Source of the DNA: Paracentrotus lividus
Lineage: Eukaryota > Echinodermata > Echinoidea > Camarodonta > Echinidae
Assembly: GCA_940671915.1 (NCBI GenBank)
Contig: CALNVZ010003435.1
Location: 17,253,608-17,317,607, forward strand
DNA: 64,000 nt
Direction: 5' to 3'
Position 1 is the stretch's first letter; each line of letters starts with the position of its first letter. Made by a program: the position numbers and the translations under genes. The notes beneath the pieces were generated by a model. The model did no database searches, was not told where the DNA came from, and saw nothing but the letters and a program-made list of their open reading frames with translations. This document shows, in pieces, positions 48,651 through 61,583 of the stretch.

Positions 48651-48836
48651 AATTTTGGTAATGATGACATTGAGGCCTGAACTTTACTTTTCTTTTTTTA
48701 ATTTTTTTAGATTTCTACAAAACAAGATGACCATCACCTACCTTGAAAACTGAAATGTGAGCATGAAGTCGAGAGGAAAAACTTTATAAAATGCCTCGTT
48801 ATTTCAATTCTTTATTGTAATAGTTCCTGAAAACCA

Positions 48837-48986
48837 CAGGGCGAAGGATGGGGGAGGGGGGTGCTGCAGCTCCTCCAATTTTTCCAATAGATATTTAAAA
48901 AAAAAGCTATATATTTTTCCTCGTTTTCAGCCTATCAAACTTATCAACCCCCCCTCAAGCCCTTTCAAAAACGCTCGCGGTCTCTG
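48837..48986 (+). mobile_element. Diverged hAT-like CAGGG element (duplication copy 1)
   Basis: Begins CAGGGCGAAGGATGGGGG and ends AAAAACGCTCGCGGTCTCTG. The internal layout (G-run, GCTGCAG, CAGCC, C-run, CTTTCAAAAACGCTC) matches the CAGGGGCCGCGG family. Copy 2 at 56458-56611 is flanked by AAAAC and AAAAT, an imperfect 5-bp repeat. Confidence 0.65.
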
Positions 48987-49336
48987 AAAATAATGATTTA
49001 TGCGGAGAGCCAGCGAAAAATTACACAGACCTATCTAAAAAGGGCGATTTTTGAGCACTTTTTTTTTTTATTATTAATAATTAGCTCATGAACATTTTGA
49101 AAATAAGGTAGGTAGGTCATATTTAAAAATCCGTTTCACACCCTGTTTTCCTCCTCTTTTCTTTTTCTCTCTCTCTTTTTTTTTTTTCAATGCGGACCCT
49201 ACTCGCCAGCCGGGGGGGGGGGGTCGTTCGATCCCCCGAACCCCCCCCCCTAGTTACAGGCCTGGAAAAGGAATGTGTTGTCTTCCTCAAATTCACTTTG
49301 CACTCATTTTATTTTTTTACTACCTTTGCATGTATC

Positions 49337-49688
49337 CAGGCCCGTAACTAGGGGGGGGGGGTTTGAACGAACCCCCCCCCCCTGGCAGCAGGGTCTGCTG
49401 ACAAAAATAATAATAATAATTTTTGCTTATCATTTTTTTTTTGTTTTTTTTGTTTTTTTTTTTTTGGGATGGGTGGCCAATCGAACGACCTCAGCCTAGC
49501 CCCTATAGCTAATAATTTTTTTGAACACCTACCTACCCCCCCCCCCGCTTTTCACGCGGGTAGCGTGACGTGAAAATTTTTTGATGTACCTTTTACTTCG
49601 TTCGGTTTGATGTGAAAAAAATTGATGTACCTTTTTGTCCACCTTTGCAGATTTCGAACGCCTCCCGTAAAAATCCTAGTTATGCCTG
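49337..49688 (+). mobile_element. CAGGCCCGTAAC element, copy 2 (duplication copy 1)
   Basis: Begins CAGGCCCGTAACTAGGGGGG and ends AAATCCTAGTTATGCCTG, flanked by TGTATC on both sides. It carries the GGGTTTGAACGAACCC hairpin and GTGACGTGAA block seen at 29832-30185. A further partial terminus of this type (CCCTAGTTACAGGCCTG) lies just upstream at about 49249-49265. Confidence 0.75.
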
Positions 49689-51410
49689 TGTATCACATAA
49701 TATAACATCATAGAATGTCACAATTATAACCTTTTAAACAACTTTTGGGATGTATTTTGGAAAATGCTAAGTACTGTATGTTTATATACATAAAACAATC
49801 AAAATAATATTTCTTCTTGTAGATCATTTAATGTTTTCAAAAATTTTACTGCAGCAACCGGTTGATTTGGGGTTTAAAAAGTCAAAGACATTTTATTTTA
49901 TAGAAGACACCATACCTTTCCCATACGTCCATGTACGAAGCTTTAGAGATATTGACAGATTGCCTGGTTTTAGCGAAAAAAGATCACGACTTAAGATGAT
50001 ATAACTTTTTGTTAAAATAATAAACTAACCTGCATTTCTCCACAAGATGTCGTCACATATTGGAACAATTTTCTAAATAGATTACACTTGAATTTTTTTT
50101 ACGCAGTTTTGACAAATGCAAGTATAAATTTTTGATTACTTTCATTTTTTTGAAAAAATATTTAATAAATGAACTTCTTTGGGCTGAATATTCATTTTTA
50201 CCTCCTCTAAATTCCATCAAAATTGTTTCAGCTTGTAGGCAATTTATTTCTCTTTATATTGATCTGAAATCGGGGCGATGTGATGTTCCTCCAAATGATA
50301 TCCCCCAAATATTATTTGTCATAAAAGGGCAACAATTTGGACACCCCCTTAAATTAAGAGGTGATTTGCAACAAATTTCGAGAGCACACCTCTGAAATAT
50401 TGTGTCCAAGGATATTTTTTTCGAAAAACATGGTGTGCTTAGTTTGACAGTAACAACATTTGAACCTTCAATTTACGGGTTGGATCCTCACCCTTAGTAG
50501 ATCAATTTTCTTATTGAAACACCTGATACAAACATAGCAATACCTTTCTGTTAGGGAGTACATGTAAGCTGACACTTTTCAAGCAGTCTCTAGGTGCAAA
50601 GGTTAAATATCCAGATCATGCCCTTCATACAAGGAATGGTCAACAGGGATCCCAATGCACCAAACTAAGTACGCATTATAGTGCAAATTATTTATCTTTG
50701 AATTTCATGATATAACTGACCCACTTCAAGAGCTAATCCTGAAATAAACAGAATAGTGGGTGGGGATGCAAATGCACCTTTAATACAATATTATAATGCA
50801 CTTGTGTCTCTAAGGTAACGCTGCATTAGCTTGACAAATACCGCGCGTGCGACGTGGATTGGGGAAAAAAAATCCAACCAGTCGAAGTGTGAAGTTGAGG
50901 CTACATCAGCCCAAGCAAGCAGCTTTACAATCTGACCTCGAGATTGCAAGAATATGCCCCAATATAATTTGCATGATGGGATGGTGAAGTGCAACACATC
51001 TTAGTTCATCTTGCCATTTTGAGACACGTTGTTGTATTTGTTTTTATATTTTACGACGCTTTCATTCATTATATTTACGCAAAACTAGCTCAAAATTGGA
51101 AATAAGCACAATAAGATGGTTTGGGGCGAGATTTAAGTTAGTGTGGTTATTTGAAATAATTTTAGAGAAAAAGCCTGGGAGCCGTACCATTGAAAGTGTC
51201 ATAAGTCCTAAGTTCGTGGACAACCATAGGACACAAGTTAATACATGGATCTAATTTAACACGCGTTTCAATGGGTTTAATAGGTCCAAGAACTTAGACT
51301 TATGTACGGTTTCGTGGTACGGGCCCCTGATTTCCTCTGATTGGGCTTATTGATGGGAAAAAATAGCAAGATTTTGTCTGCTTTAGCAGTGAAACACTGC
51401 CTCAAATTAC

Positions 51411-51598
51411 CTTTAAAGTTCTGGACCACGCCTTTCACATAGTTGGCCCACTTGGGAAGGCCGGTTCCAATGGTTTCTCAGCAGTTGGAAGAGGAACTCG
51501 CTAAACTTAGATCATCTGTCCTTCTGCAGTAGTCAGAACTCGGCATAACCCAGTTGGTTGTCTTCCTTTCCAACGAGTATCGAAACCTGTGGCAATGC
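51411..51598 (-). pseudogene. GALK1: Galactokinase exon 2, frameshifted duplicate
   Basis: Same exon as 59040-59229 but 188 nt instead of 190, with scattered single-base insertions (in the GKKTTTGV region) and deletions (in the FSEFPLP and EGTDDP regions). The splice borders (ACAACAG and GTAATT) are intact. Splicing in this copy would disrupt the frame. It belongs to the indel-rich copy of the 7.6-kb duplication, so sequencing error is likelier than a true pseudo-exon. Confidence 0.85.
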
Positions 51599-53307
51599 CT
51601 GTTGTTAAATTGAACAGAGTCAAGAATGGGTTCAAACTAAAAGCAATATTGAAAAGTTTGATCTTTTCTCTAGATTTTGTAGTAAAACACAATTTCTTTT
51701 AATTTTTTTTTCTTCATTTTTGCATACTATCCATTGTAACATGATGAAATATACTTTTATTCAGGTTTTAATTGGGCAATTTTTTCTTCAGGGGGGGGGG
51801 GGTGTATTTACTTGGAACTGTTGAGATCACTGAAAATGTTTTGTGGTAAACCGTTTCCATGGCATGAAACAAAAATAACACTCACAAAAATGTTGAAATT
51901 GCTCCGATTAAATTTGTTTAACACTTCTATCTCTTTACCCTGGTAAAGTGGTCATTTCACTTGACCTTTAAATGTGAAGGCAGGAATAAATTTCCTTCCT
52001 CTGCAGTTCGAACCATATCATATATTGGATTCTAATTTCAAAAGGGTGGTTTTACTATACAACGATTTTCGGTTTGGGTGATGTTTGTCTTGTGGCAGCT
52101 ATGGATGGCCGGGGGCTTCCAGTATGCGTACAAAGGAAAATGTACATACATGTACGTCACCTAGCTCATGGTGGATTAGCTGATAGCCCCCCCCCACCAG
52201 CAATCAGACCACCATAAAGTTGGTCTGAATTTGAATTGGTCTATAGTAACCGGCATTTTATTTAACACCTCGCTAAAAAGAATAGTATTCAAGATAAACA
52301 TGTAAACCTATAGGCCTATATAATTGTGAAGAATATATAAAAACCTTGATATTTGATTAAAAACAAAGAAAGATGAAATAAATGACTAAAATATGAACTT
52401 CCTACATGTACTATACTCTCGAGTTCGAGAGCAACGGGATAGCCAGAGATATTCAGAAGTGTAATAATCTAACCCTTATCACAAATGTCACACAGCTCAA
52501 TGGCACTAAAATGGCGGGCTCGCACATACATGACACAAGGGGAAGCCAGTGCAAGGCCAGTGATAAATATCATGAATAGGATTTACAACACCATCATATT
52601 TTCCTGAACCTTTACACATTCAGGCATCACTAGTGACATGTGTGTTATGTGTATTTATCAGATATTTACCCCTAGATAGGCCCCCCCCCCAGGGTTTAAT
52701 ACCAAGCTGAGTTCTTACACTAAAAAATTTGAGATAAAACTGTAAGATACATGTATTGTCCTCACATTGCTCTATTATCATTACATATGCCTACACAAGA
52801 TTATATTTACGTTCAATAATGATTTCAGAAGAATATTGAAAACATATCGAAAAGTCCGTCAATAAAAGACTTGGAGTAGACCCCTATATCGCCACAAGTC
52901 ACCACACAACATACACAACCAGATCCGGTGCAATATCGCATTGCACATGATTATACCCGTAGACTTTCCACATGGCCGTTGGTTAATCACGCACAGGTGC
53001 TTGGACGGGCCAAGGAACAGAAATAGTTGCTTATATTTGCTCTTTCTCAGCAAATTCGCAATTTTCTGTATTAAATCCTTTGGTGTGTAGTATTTATTTC
53101 CTATGCTTGAGAAACAAGAGGGCAATCCAAGCTATTTTGCTAGTAACTGCGTGGACATCACAAGTATATTTGCCCTATATCTTAAATTTAGTAATCATAG
53201 TTAATTCTTGGGTAGTTTCTGGTAGATAGTAGGTATCTTCATACAAAACAACAAAAATACATCAGAATTGCTCGTTACATAATTAATTTATGCTAATTAA
53301 TTCACCA

Positions 53308-53527
53308 GTAACGCGTGGCACAAAAATCATATTTTTTTTCTGTTTAACTTTGTTTCTGAAATATTGTGAAATAATTGCAATCCTGGAAAATCATTGCAAC
53401 ACTTGTTATACATCTATTACTGAAGATTTAATCAAAAGTTTCATAAACATTCATCAATTAGTTTTCTCTCAAGTCAATTTAAAAAGATAGGTATAAGTAA
53501 CGCGTGGGACAAGTAACGCGTGGGACA
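53308..53527 (+). repeat. GTAACGCGTGGGAC motif cluster, copy 1
   Basis: AGTAACGCGTGG occurs at about 53308, 53497 and 53513, the last two in direct tandem 16 bp apart, with a diverged form near 53142 and inverse or diverged forms near 54839 and 54907. Copy 2 of the duplication has cleaner matches near 60792, 60958, 61153 and 61169, and an inverse copy lies beyond the gap at about 63329-63343. Confidence 0.7.
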
Positions 53528-53761
53528 CTTTTGTCATTATGCATAATGTACTGAAAATGACACCTTTACATGAAAAGGGTGAATTGGTATTATTTTAAAG
53601 CAATAAACAGATAAAAATTACATAATTTTTATTGATCCCTAAAAATCAATTATTGATTAATTATTACATGAATAAATTATACTTTAAGATATTATTTTAT
53701 GAAGATTTATAAAATTGTCTCATAAAAAGGATGAAAATAGGCTCTTCAGATTCATTTAATT

Positions 53762-53916
53762 GGTACCAGGCAACTGCCCCTGGACAATTACCCCTAGGAC
53801 AACTACCCCCAGAATAAGGGTATGGTTAGGTGTAAGGTTATGGGGTTATATTTTATAAGAGGGGGAGGAGGCAGTTGTCTAAGGGTAATTGTCTAGGGGT
53901 GAGATGTTCTAGAACC
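53762..53916. mobile_element. Small foldback MITE, GGTACCAG...CTAGAACC (copy 1)
   Basis: About 155 bp whose halves are inverse: GGACAATTACCCCTAGGACA against the inverse of GTCTAAGGGTAATTGTCTAG. Ends GGTACCAGG and TTCTAGAACC. Also present at 61428-61583 in duplication copy 2. Confidence 0.65.
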
Positions 53917-55319
53917 ATTTACATGTAGGCCATAGTACATGCCTATCATCATCAATGCAAGCTGTTTTCATTGTTACTGTAGTGAAAGTCAATTGGGTAT
54001 ACCCTGTGCATCTTGATATTTACATCAATAATATTTAATAATTTCAAACGTAAACTGAATTTGGACAAAAATCCTCAGTAATCATATGTTTACATACATC
54101 AAGTATACTTACATTCATTCTGTTTGTGACTACATGACAAAAGAAAGTATATGTATAGTACCTTGTGAACAAAACTTGGTAAAAACAGAAAGATATGCAT
54201 GTGATAGGTCGCACAGTATAAAATGAAACTTAAAGATATTTTCCACAATACATGTTACAGCATCGACAGCATATTGTCCTCTCTCTGAATGACAAACTTT
54301 GAATAAGAATGAACAATGGAAGTTATGGAATAACTCAAATGCACAAAGCTTAGTCTAAAACTACATACTATTCCGTTAAAGACTATATAATAGGGCCCAG
54401 GGCTACCTGTACATAGCATGCAACATTAATGTATGCCTTTAATGCACCCGATGACAAAAGGCTGCTGAGAGAACTTAAAATAATGTAAATAACCCCTTTA
54501 AATCAGTTTCTTTCTTCATCTGCTATGAAGGAAAATATATTGTGCAGCCTTTTATGCCAAGACAAATGTTATGTTTGATAGATATGTAGAAATAAAAAAT
54601 AAAAAAAACTTTTTTGTGCACATTTTTCACCACATGGCGAATAACCCAAGAGACATGTTTCCTTGGGGGAAAAGGTAATTTTTAATTAATTTCAGTTTAA
54701 TTAAAGGTCTTGGTGATGGCAAATGGATGCACTGATCTTTAGTTACTGACATTCAATGTTCAAAAATTATGCTTAAGGCTACATTAGAATTTCAAAGCTT
54801 CCTTTTTTTGGCAAAACTTAATGGTCTTATACTTATAACGTTGTCCCATCACGTATACTAGAAAGATTTAGCGATTCAAATGCTAATTAAAATTTGTTAA
54901 TTAGATTTGTAACTCCGTGGACATTTCAGTAACGCATGAATCAGGTATCAGTCTAGGCCCTATGTAGAAAAATTCGGATTATAAGCATCGACTTTAAATC
55001 GCTAATATCAACTTAATAGTAATATTACTTATCAAATCAAAGGGGAAAAAAATCTTTAATCTGATAACGAATAATGAGTCTGCACTCTCCATTCCTCTGA
55101 GGTGCAACTATTTCCTTTATTCTGTGAGCCCTACGTATTTTTTAATTTTTTTTTAACGATGCATTTTAATATTGTATAACTTATGTAGGAATTTCTTCCT
55201 TTTTTAATGATGCAAGAGTTCTTGAAAAATATGGACTCAGATCTTTAAACTGCTTGTTGCCTGCTAGGATTTTTATGGGGGGTCGGAAATTGAAAAGTGG
55301 AGATTTCAGAAGGAGTAAA

Positions 55320-56275
55320 CTTTTCGAGCGCGAGCCGAAAATTTTGCCTTATAACAATATATTTTACCTTATAATTTTCTTTTTAATTCTTTTACGAGGT
55401 GATGATCACCTCCCTTTTAGCTAAATAAGTTGTGAGCACGAAGCGTGAACGGTAAATTATTTTACATTTTCATTACTTCACTTGTGGAGTCAGGAATCAT
55501 TCCATGGGCCTTTTTATGATAACTCTAGGAGCGCAAAGATCGAGCCAAAAAATTTTGACTCGTAATGACCTGAAGGTAGTGTATTTTTTGACACATTTTG
55601 GCTCTTATACTTACGGATCCGTAATAAGGACTTTTATATAAACTTACAGGGTGCGCCCGCACCTTCCGCCACCCCCCCCCCTGGAATCCGCGCCTGGTGT
55701 TTTGAAAATTGAAAAGTGGAGTTTTTGCCAGATTTAAACTTGCGAGCGCAGATCGCGAGCCAGAAATTTTTGGTCATAATGACTTAAAGGTAGTTTATTT
55801 TCTAACATATTTAACCTCTTATGCTCACAGACTCGTAATTATGATTTGTATAAGGTTTAGACATTCGAAAAGTAAACATTTTGCAAGGATTGAACTTGCG
55901 AGTGCGAAGCGCGAGCCGGAAATTCTGTTGTTTAATGGCCTGAATATGTACAGTTTGTCTCTTATATCTTTCTGTTTTCTTTTAATTCTTTCACAAGTTG
56001 ATGATCACCTCCCTTTGTGGAAAAAAAAGTGAACCTTGCCAGTGCAAAGAGCCCTTTGCCTTGTATTTCAGGCATATTGTGCCTCATATCTATTTTTAAT
56101 AGTCCTTCACAGACGGATGACAAAATTCCTAAAGATACGAACGCGAAGAGCGAGTGGAAAAAAAAAACACAAAATCACATGAATGCTGTGCATTTGAAGC
56201 ACATTTCTTTTTGATCTATAATTCGGCTTTTCGAACGGGAGTGAACATGGCGAGCGCGAAGCGCGAGCCGAAAAT
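55320..56275. repeat. GCGAGCGCGAAG tandem repeats (duplication copy 2)
   Basis: Second copy of the block at 47690-48650, with cores near 55326, 55437, 55531, 55742, 55896, 56140 and 56251. Confidence 0.7.
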
Positions 56276-56457
56276 TTTGGTAATGATGACATTGAGGCTG
56301 AACATTTACTTTTCTTTTTTTAATTTTTTTAGATTTCTACAAAACAAGATGACCATCACCTACCTTGAAAAACTGAAATGTGAGCATGAAGTCGAGAGGA
56401 AAAACTTTTATTAAATGCCTCGTATTTCAATTCTTTATTGTAATATTTCCTGAAAAC

Positions 56458-56611
56458 CAGGGGCGAAGGATGGGGGAGGGGGGTGCTGCAGCTCCTCCAA
56501 TTTTTCCAATAGATATTTAAAAAAAAAGCTTATATATTTTTCCTCGTTTTCAGCCTATCAACTTATCAACCCACCCCCTCAAGCCCTTTCAAAAACGCTC
56601 CGCGGTCTCTG
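56458..56611 (+). mobile_element. Diverged hAT-like CAGGG element (duplication copy 2)
   Basis: CAGGGGCGAAGGATGGGGG to CGCTCCGCGGTCTCTG. Near-repeat AAAAC/AAAAT flanks. Same insertion as 48837-48986. Confidence 0.65.
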
Positions 56612-56962
56612 AAAATAATGATTTATGCGAGAGCCAGCGAAAATATTACACAGACCTATCTAAAAAGGGCGATTTTGAGCACTTTTTTTTTTTTATTATT
56701 AATAATTTAGCTCATGAACATTTTGAAAATAAGGTAGGTAGGTCTATTTAAAAATCCGTTTCACACCCTGTTTTCCTATCCTCTTTTCTTTTTCTCTCTC
56801 ATCTTTTTTTTATTTCAATGCGGACCCTACTCGCCAGCCGGGGGGGGGGGTCGTTCGATCCCCCGAACCCCCCCCCCTAGTTACAGGCCTGGAAAAGGAA
56901 TGTGTTGTCTTCTCAAATTCACTTTGCACTCCTTTTATTTTTTTACTACCTTTGCATGTATC

Positions 56963-57310
56963 CAGGCCCGTAACTAGGGGGGGGGTTTGAACGAACCCCC
57001 CCCCCCTGGCAGCAGGGTCTGCTTGACAAAAATAATAATGAATAATTTTGCTTATCATTTTTTTTTGTTTTTTTTGTTTTTTTTTTTTTGGGAGGTGTGG
57101 CCAATCGAACGACCTCAGCCTACCCTATAGCTATAAATTTTTTTGAACACCTACCTACCCCCCCCCCGCTTTTCACGCGGGTAGCGTGACGTGAAAATTT
57201 TTTGATGTACCTTTTTACCGTTCGGTTTCGATGTGAAAAAAATTGATGTACCTTTTTGTCCACCTTTGCAGATTTCGAACCCTCCCGTAAAAATCCTAGT
57301 TACGTGCCTG
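56963..57310 (+). mobile_element. CAGGCCCGTAAC element (duplication copy 2)
   Basis: CAGGCCCGTAACTAGG to CCTAGTTACGTGCCTG with TGTATC on both sides. Same insertion as 49337-49688. Confidence 0.78.
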
Positions 57311-59039
57311 TGTATCACATAATATAACATCATGAAATGTCACAATATAAACCTTTAAACAACTTTTGGGATGTATTTTGGAAAATGCTAAGTACCTGTA
57401 TGTTTATATACATAAAAACAATCAAAATAATATTTCTTTACTTGTAGATCATTTAATGTTTTCAAATTTTACTGCAGCAACCGGTTGATTTGGGGTTTAA
57501 AAAGTCAAAGACATTTTATTTATAGAAGACACCATACCTTTTCCCATACGTCCATGTACGAAGCTTTTAGAGATATTGACAGATTGCCGTTTTTAGCGAA
57601 ATAAAGATCACGACTTTAAGATGATATAACTTTTTGTTAAAATAATAAACGAACCTGCATTTCTCACAAGATGTCGTGCACATATTGGAACAATTTTCTA
57701 AATAGTTACACTTGAATTTTTTTTACGCAGTTTTGACAAATGCGAAGTATAAATTTTGATTACTTTCCATTTTTTGAAAAATATTTAATAAAATGAACTT
57801 CTTTGGGCTGAATATTCATTTTTACCCCTCTAAATTCCATCAAAATTGGTTTCAGCTTGTAGGCAATTTATTTCTCTTTTATATGATCTGAAATTCGGGG
57901 CGATGTGATAGTTCCTCCAAATGATATCCCCCAAATATTATTTGTCATAAAAAGGGCAACAATTTGGACACCCCCTTAAATTAAGAGGTGATTTGCAACA
58001 AATTTCGAAGAGCACACCTCTGAAATATTGTGTCCAAGGATATTTTTTTTCGAAAAAACATGGTGTGCTTAGTTTGTACAGTAACAACATTTGAACCTTC
58101 AATTTACGGGTTGGATCTCCCCTTAGTAGATCAATTTCTTATTGAAACACCCTGATACAAACATAGCAAATACCTTTCTGTTAGGGAGTACATGTAAGCT
58201 GACACTTTTCAAGCAGTCTCTAGGTGCTAAAGGGTTAAATATCCAGATCATGCCCTTCATACAAGGAATGTCAACAGGGATCCCAATGCACCAAACTAAG
58301 GTACGCATTATAGTGCAAATTATTTATCTTTGAATTTCATGATATAACTGACCCACTTCAAGAGCTAATCCTGAAATAAACAGAATAGTGGGTGGGGGAT
58401 GCAAATGCACCTTAATACAATATTTATGCACTTGTGTCTCTAAGGTAACGCTGCATTAGCTTGACAAATACCGCGCTGCGACGTGGATTGGGGAAAAAAA
58501 TCCAAACCAGTCGAAGTGTGAAGTTGAGGCTACATCAGCCCAAGCATCAGCTTTACAATCTGACCTCGAGATTGCAAGAATAAGCCCAATATAATTTGCA
58601 TGATGGGATGGTGAAGTGCAACACATCTTAGTTCATCTTGCCATTTTGAGACACGTTGTTGTAATTTGTTTTTATATTTTACGGCGCTTTCATTCATTAT
58701 ATTTACGCAAAACTAGCTCAAAATTGGAAATAAGCACAATAAGATGGTTTGGGGCGAGATTTAAGTTAGTGTGTTATTTGAAATAATTTTAGAGAAAAAG
58801 CCTGGGAGCCGTACCATATGAAAGTGTCATAAGTCTAAGTTCGTGGACAACCCATAGGAACACAAGTTATACATGGATCTAATTAACACGCGTTTCAATG
58901 GGTTTAATAGGTCCAAGAACTTAGACTTATGACGGTTTCGTGGTACGGGCCCCTGATTTCCTCTGATTGGGCTTATTGATGGGATAAAAAATAGCAAGAT
59001 TTGTCTTGCTTTAGCCAGTGAAACACTGCCTCAAATTAC

Positions 59040-59229
59040 CTTTAAAGTTCTGGACCACGCCTTTCACATAGTTGGCCCACTTGGGAAGGCCAGGTTCCAA
59101 TGGTTTCTCAGCAGTTGGAAGAGGGAACTCGCTAAACTTAGGATCATCTGTTCCTTCTGCAGTAGTCAGAACTCGGCATACCCCAGTTGTTGTCTTCTTT
59201 CCAACGAGTATCGAAACCTGTGGCAATGC
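59040..59229 (-). CDS. GALK1: Galactokinase exon 2, intact
   Basis: Acceptor TTAACAACAG and donor GTAATT enclose 190 nt, phase 0 in and phase 1 out. The frame reads ALPQVSILVGKKTTTGVCRV, LTTAEGTDDPKFSEFPLPTA and EKPLEPGLPKWANYVKGVVQ, then NFK. Human GALK1 residues 56 onward (ALELMTVLVG, LEPGTPRWANYVKGVIQYY) align without a gap at the start. The intron position after human Met55 explains why the exon begins with Ala. The preceding exon, with the galactokinase signature and start codon, is not visible downstream of this position in the window; it may lie in the 799-N gap or beyond 64000. Confidence 0.95.
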
Positions 59230-60791
59230 CTGTTGTTAAAATTGAACAGAGTCAAAGATGGGTTCAAACTAAAAGCAATATTGAAAAGTTTGATCTTTTC
59301 TCTAGATTTTGTAGTAAAACACAATTTCTTTAATTTTTTTTCTTCAATTTTTGCATACTATCCATTGTAACATGATGAAATATACTTTTATTCAGGTTTT
59401 TAATTGGGCAATTTTTTCCTTCAGGGGGGGGGGGGGTGTATTTTTACTGGAACTGTTGAGAATCACTGAAAATGTGTTGTGGTAAACTCGTTCCATGGCA
59501 TGAAACAAAAAATAAACCACTCACAAAAATGTTGAAATTGCTCCGATTAAATTTGTTTAACACTTCTATCTCTTTACCCTGGATAAAGGTCAATTTCACT
59601 TGACCTTTAAATGTGAAGGGCAGGAATAAATTTCCTTCCTCTGCAGTTCGAACCATATCATATATTGGATTCTAATTTCAAAAAGGGTGGTTTTACTATA
59701 CACGATTTCGGTTTGGGTGATGTTTTGTCTTGTGGCAGCTATGGATGGCCGGGGGCTTCCAGTATGCGTAACAAAGGAAAATGTACATACATGTACGTGC
59801 ACCTAGCTCATGGTGGATTAGCTGATAGCCCCCCCCCCCCCCCAGCAACAATGACCACCATAAGTTGGTCTGAATTTGAATTGGTCTATAGTAACCTGGC
59901 ATTTTATTTAACACCTCCTAAAAAGTAATAGTATCAAGATACATGTAAACCCTATAGGCCTATATAATTGTGAAGATATATAAAAACCTTGATATTTGAT
60001 TAAAAACAAAGAAAGATGATAATAATGACTAAAATATGAACTTCCTACATGTACTATACTCTCGAGTTCGAGAGCAACGGATAGCCAGAGATATTCAGAA
60101 GTGTAAATAATCTAAACCCTTAGTCAAAATGTCACACAGCTCAAGTGCACTAAATGGTCGGGCTCGCACAATACATGACACAAGGGGAAGCCAGTGCAAG
60201 GCCAGTGAATAAATCATGAATAGGATTTACAACACCATCATATTTCCTGAACCATTACACATTCAGGCATCACTAGTGACATGTGTGTTATGTGTATTTA
60301 TCAGATATTTACCCCTAGATAAGGCCCCCCCCCCCAGGGTTTAATACCAAGCTTGAGTTCTTACAGCTAAAATAATTTGAGATAAAACTGTAAGATACAT
60401 GTATGTCCTCACATTGCTCTATTATCATATACATATGCCTACACAAGATTATATTTACGTTTCAATAATGATTTCAGAAGAAATATTGAAAACATATCGA
60501 AACAGTCCGTCAATAATTGAGACTTGGAGTAGACCCCTATATCGCCACAAGTCACCACACAACATACACACACAGATCCGGTGCAAATCGCATGCACATG
60601 ATATACCCGTAGACTTTCCACATGGCCGTGTTAATCACGCAGGTGCTTGGACGGGCCAAGGAACAGAAATTATGCTTATTTTGCTCTTTTCTCAGCAAAT
60701 TCGCAATTTTCTGTATTAAAATTCCTTTGGTGTGTAGTATTTATTTCCTATGCTTGAGAAACAAGAGGGCAAGTCCAAGCTATTTTGCACT

Positions 60792-61185
60792 AGTAACGCG
60801 TGGGACATCACAAGTATATTTAGCCCTATATCTTAAATTTAGTAATCATAGTTAATTTCTTGGGTAGTTTCTGGTAGATAGTAGGTATCTTCATACAAAA
60901 CAACAAAAATAATCAGAATTGCTCGTTACATAATTAATTTATGCTAATTAATTCACCAGTAACGCGTGGGACCACAAAAATCATATTTTTTTCTTGTTTA
61001 ACTTTGTTTCTGAAATATTGTGAAAATAATTGCAATCCTGGAAAATCATTGCAAACAACTTGTTATACATCTATTACTGAAGATTAATCAAAAGTTTCAT
61101 AAACATTCATCAATTAGTTTTCTCTCAAGGTCAATTTTAAAAAGATAGGTATAGTAACGCGTGGGACAAGTAACGCGTGGGACAC
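60792..61185 (+). repeat. GTAACGCGTGGGAC motif cluster, copy 2
   Basis: Four near-perfect AGTAACGCGTGGGAC motifs, two in tandem at 61153-61184 (spacing 16 bp). Clearer than in copy 1, where bases are missing. Confidence 0.8.
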
Positions 61186-61427
61186 TTTTGTCATTATGCA
61201 TAATGTACTGAAAATGACACCTTTACATGAAAAAAGGGTGAATTTGGTATTTATTTTAAAGCAAATAAAACAGATAAAAATTACATAATTTTTTATTGAT
61301 CCCTAAAAATCAATTAATTGATTAATTATTACATGAATAAATGTACTTTAAGATATTATTTTTATGAAGATTATGAAAATTGTCTCATGAAAAAGGATGA
61401 AAATAGGCTCTTCAGATTACATTTATT

Positions 61428-61583
61428 GGTACCAGGACAACTGGCCCCCTGGACAATTACCCCTAGGACAACTACCCCCAGAAATAGGGTATGGGTTAGG
61501 TGTAAGGTTATGGGGTATATTTTAAGAGGGGGAGGAGGCAGTTGTCTAAGGGGTAATTGTCTAGGGGTAGATGTTCTAGAACC
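61428..61583. mobile_element. Small foldback MITE (duplication copy 2)
   Basis: Counterpart of 53762-53916, with ends GGTACCAGGACAACTGG and AGATGTTCTAGAACC. Confidence 0.65.

Larger units (their letters stand above)
46620..50500. repeat. Large inverted repeat in GALK1 intron
   Basis: About 46620-47300 is the diverged inverse of about 49870-50500. For example, GAGGTGTCTCTTCAAAATTTG pairs with the inverse of CAAATTTCGAGAGCACACCTC (both trimmed here), and GCCTACAGGCTGAAAC with the inverse of GTTTCAGCTTGTAGGC. Between the arms lie tandem GCGAGCGCGAAG repeats and transposons. The second copy of the adjacent tandem duplication contains only the right stem (57500-58130). Confidence 0.65.
47332..54935. 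repeat. Tandem duplication, copy 1
   Basis: About 7.6 kb, starting ATGAATCAGGTATCAGTC, repeated in direct orientation from 54936. It contains a GCGAGCGCGAAG repeat block, transposons, GALK1 exon 2 and the GTAACGCGTGGGAC motif region. Differences from copy 2 are overwhelmingly one- or two-base indels, very few substitutions. Confidence 0.9.
50500..54935. other. GALK1 intron 1 region in duplication copy 1
   Basis: Apart from exon 2, a small foldback MITE and the GTAACGCGTGGGAC motifs, I see no gene. Open frames of up to 88 codons show no recognisable similarity, and their counterparts in copy 2 are shifted. Confidence 0.55.

Noticed and set aside
51411-59229. GALK1 with two consecutive copies of exon 2 in the mature message
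   Set aside because: A second 190-nt exon would shift the frame, and copy 1 is itself frameshifted; false duplication is more likely.
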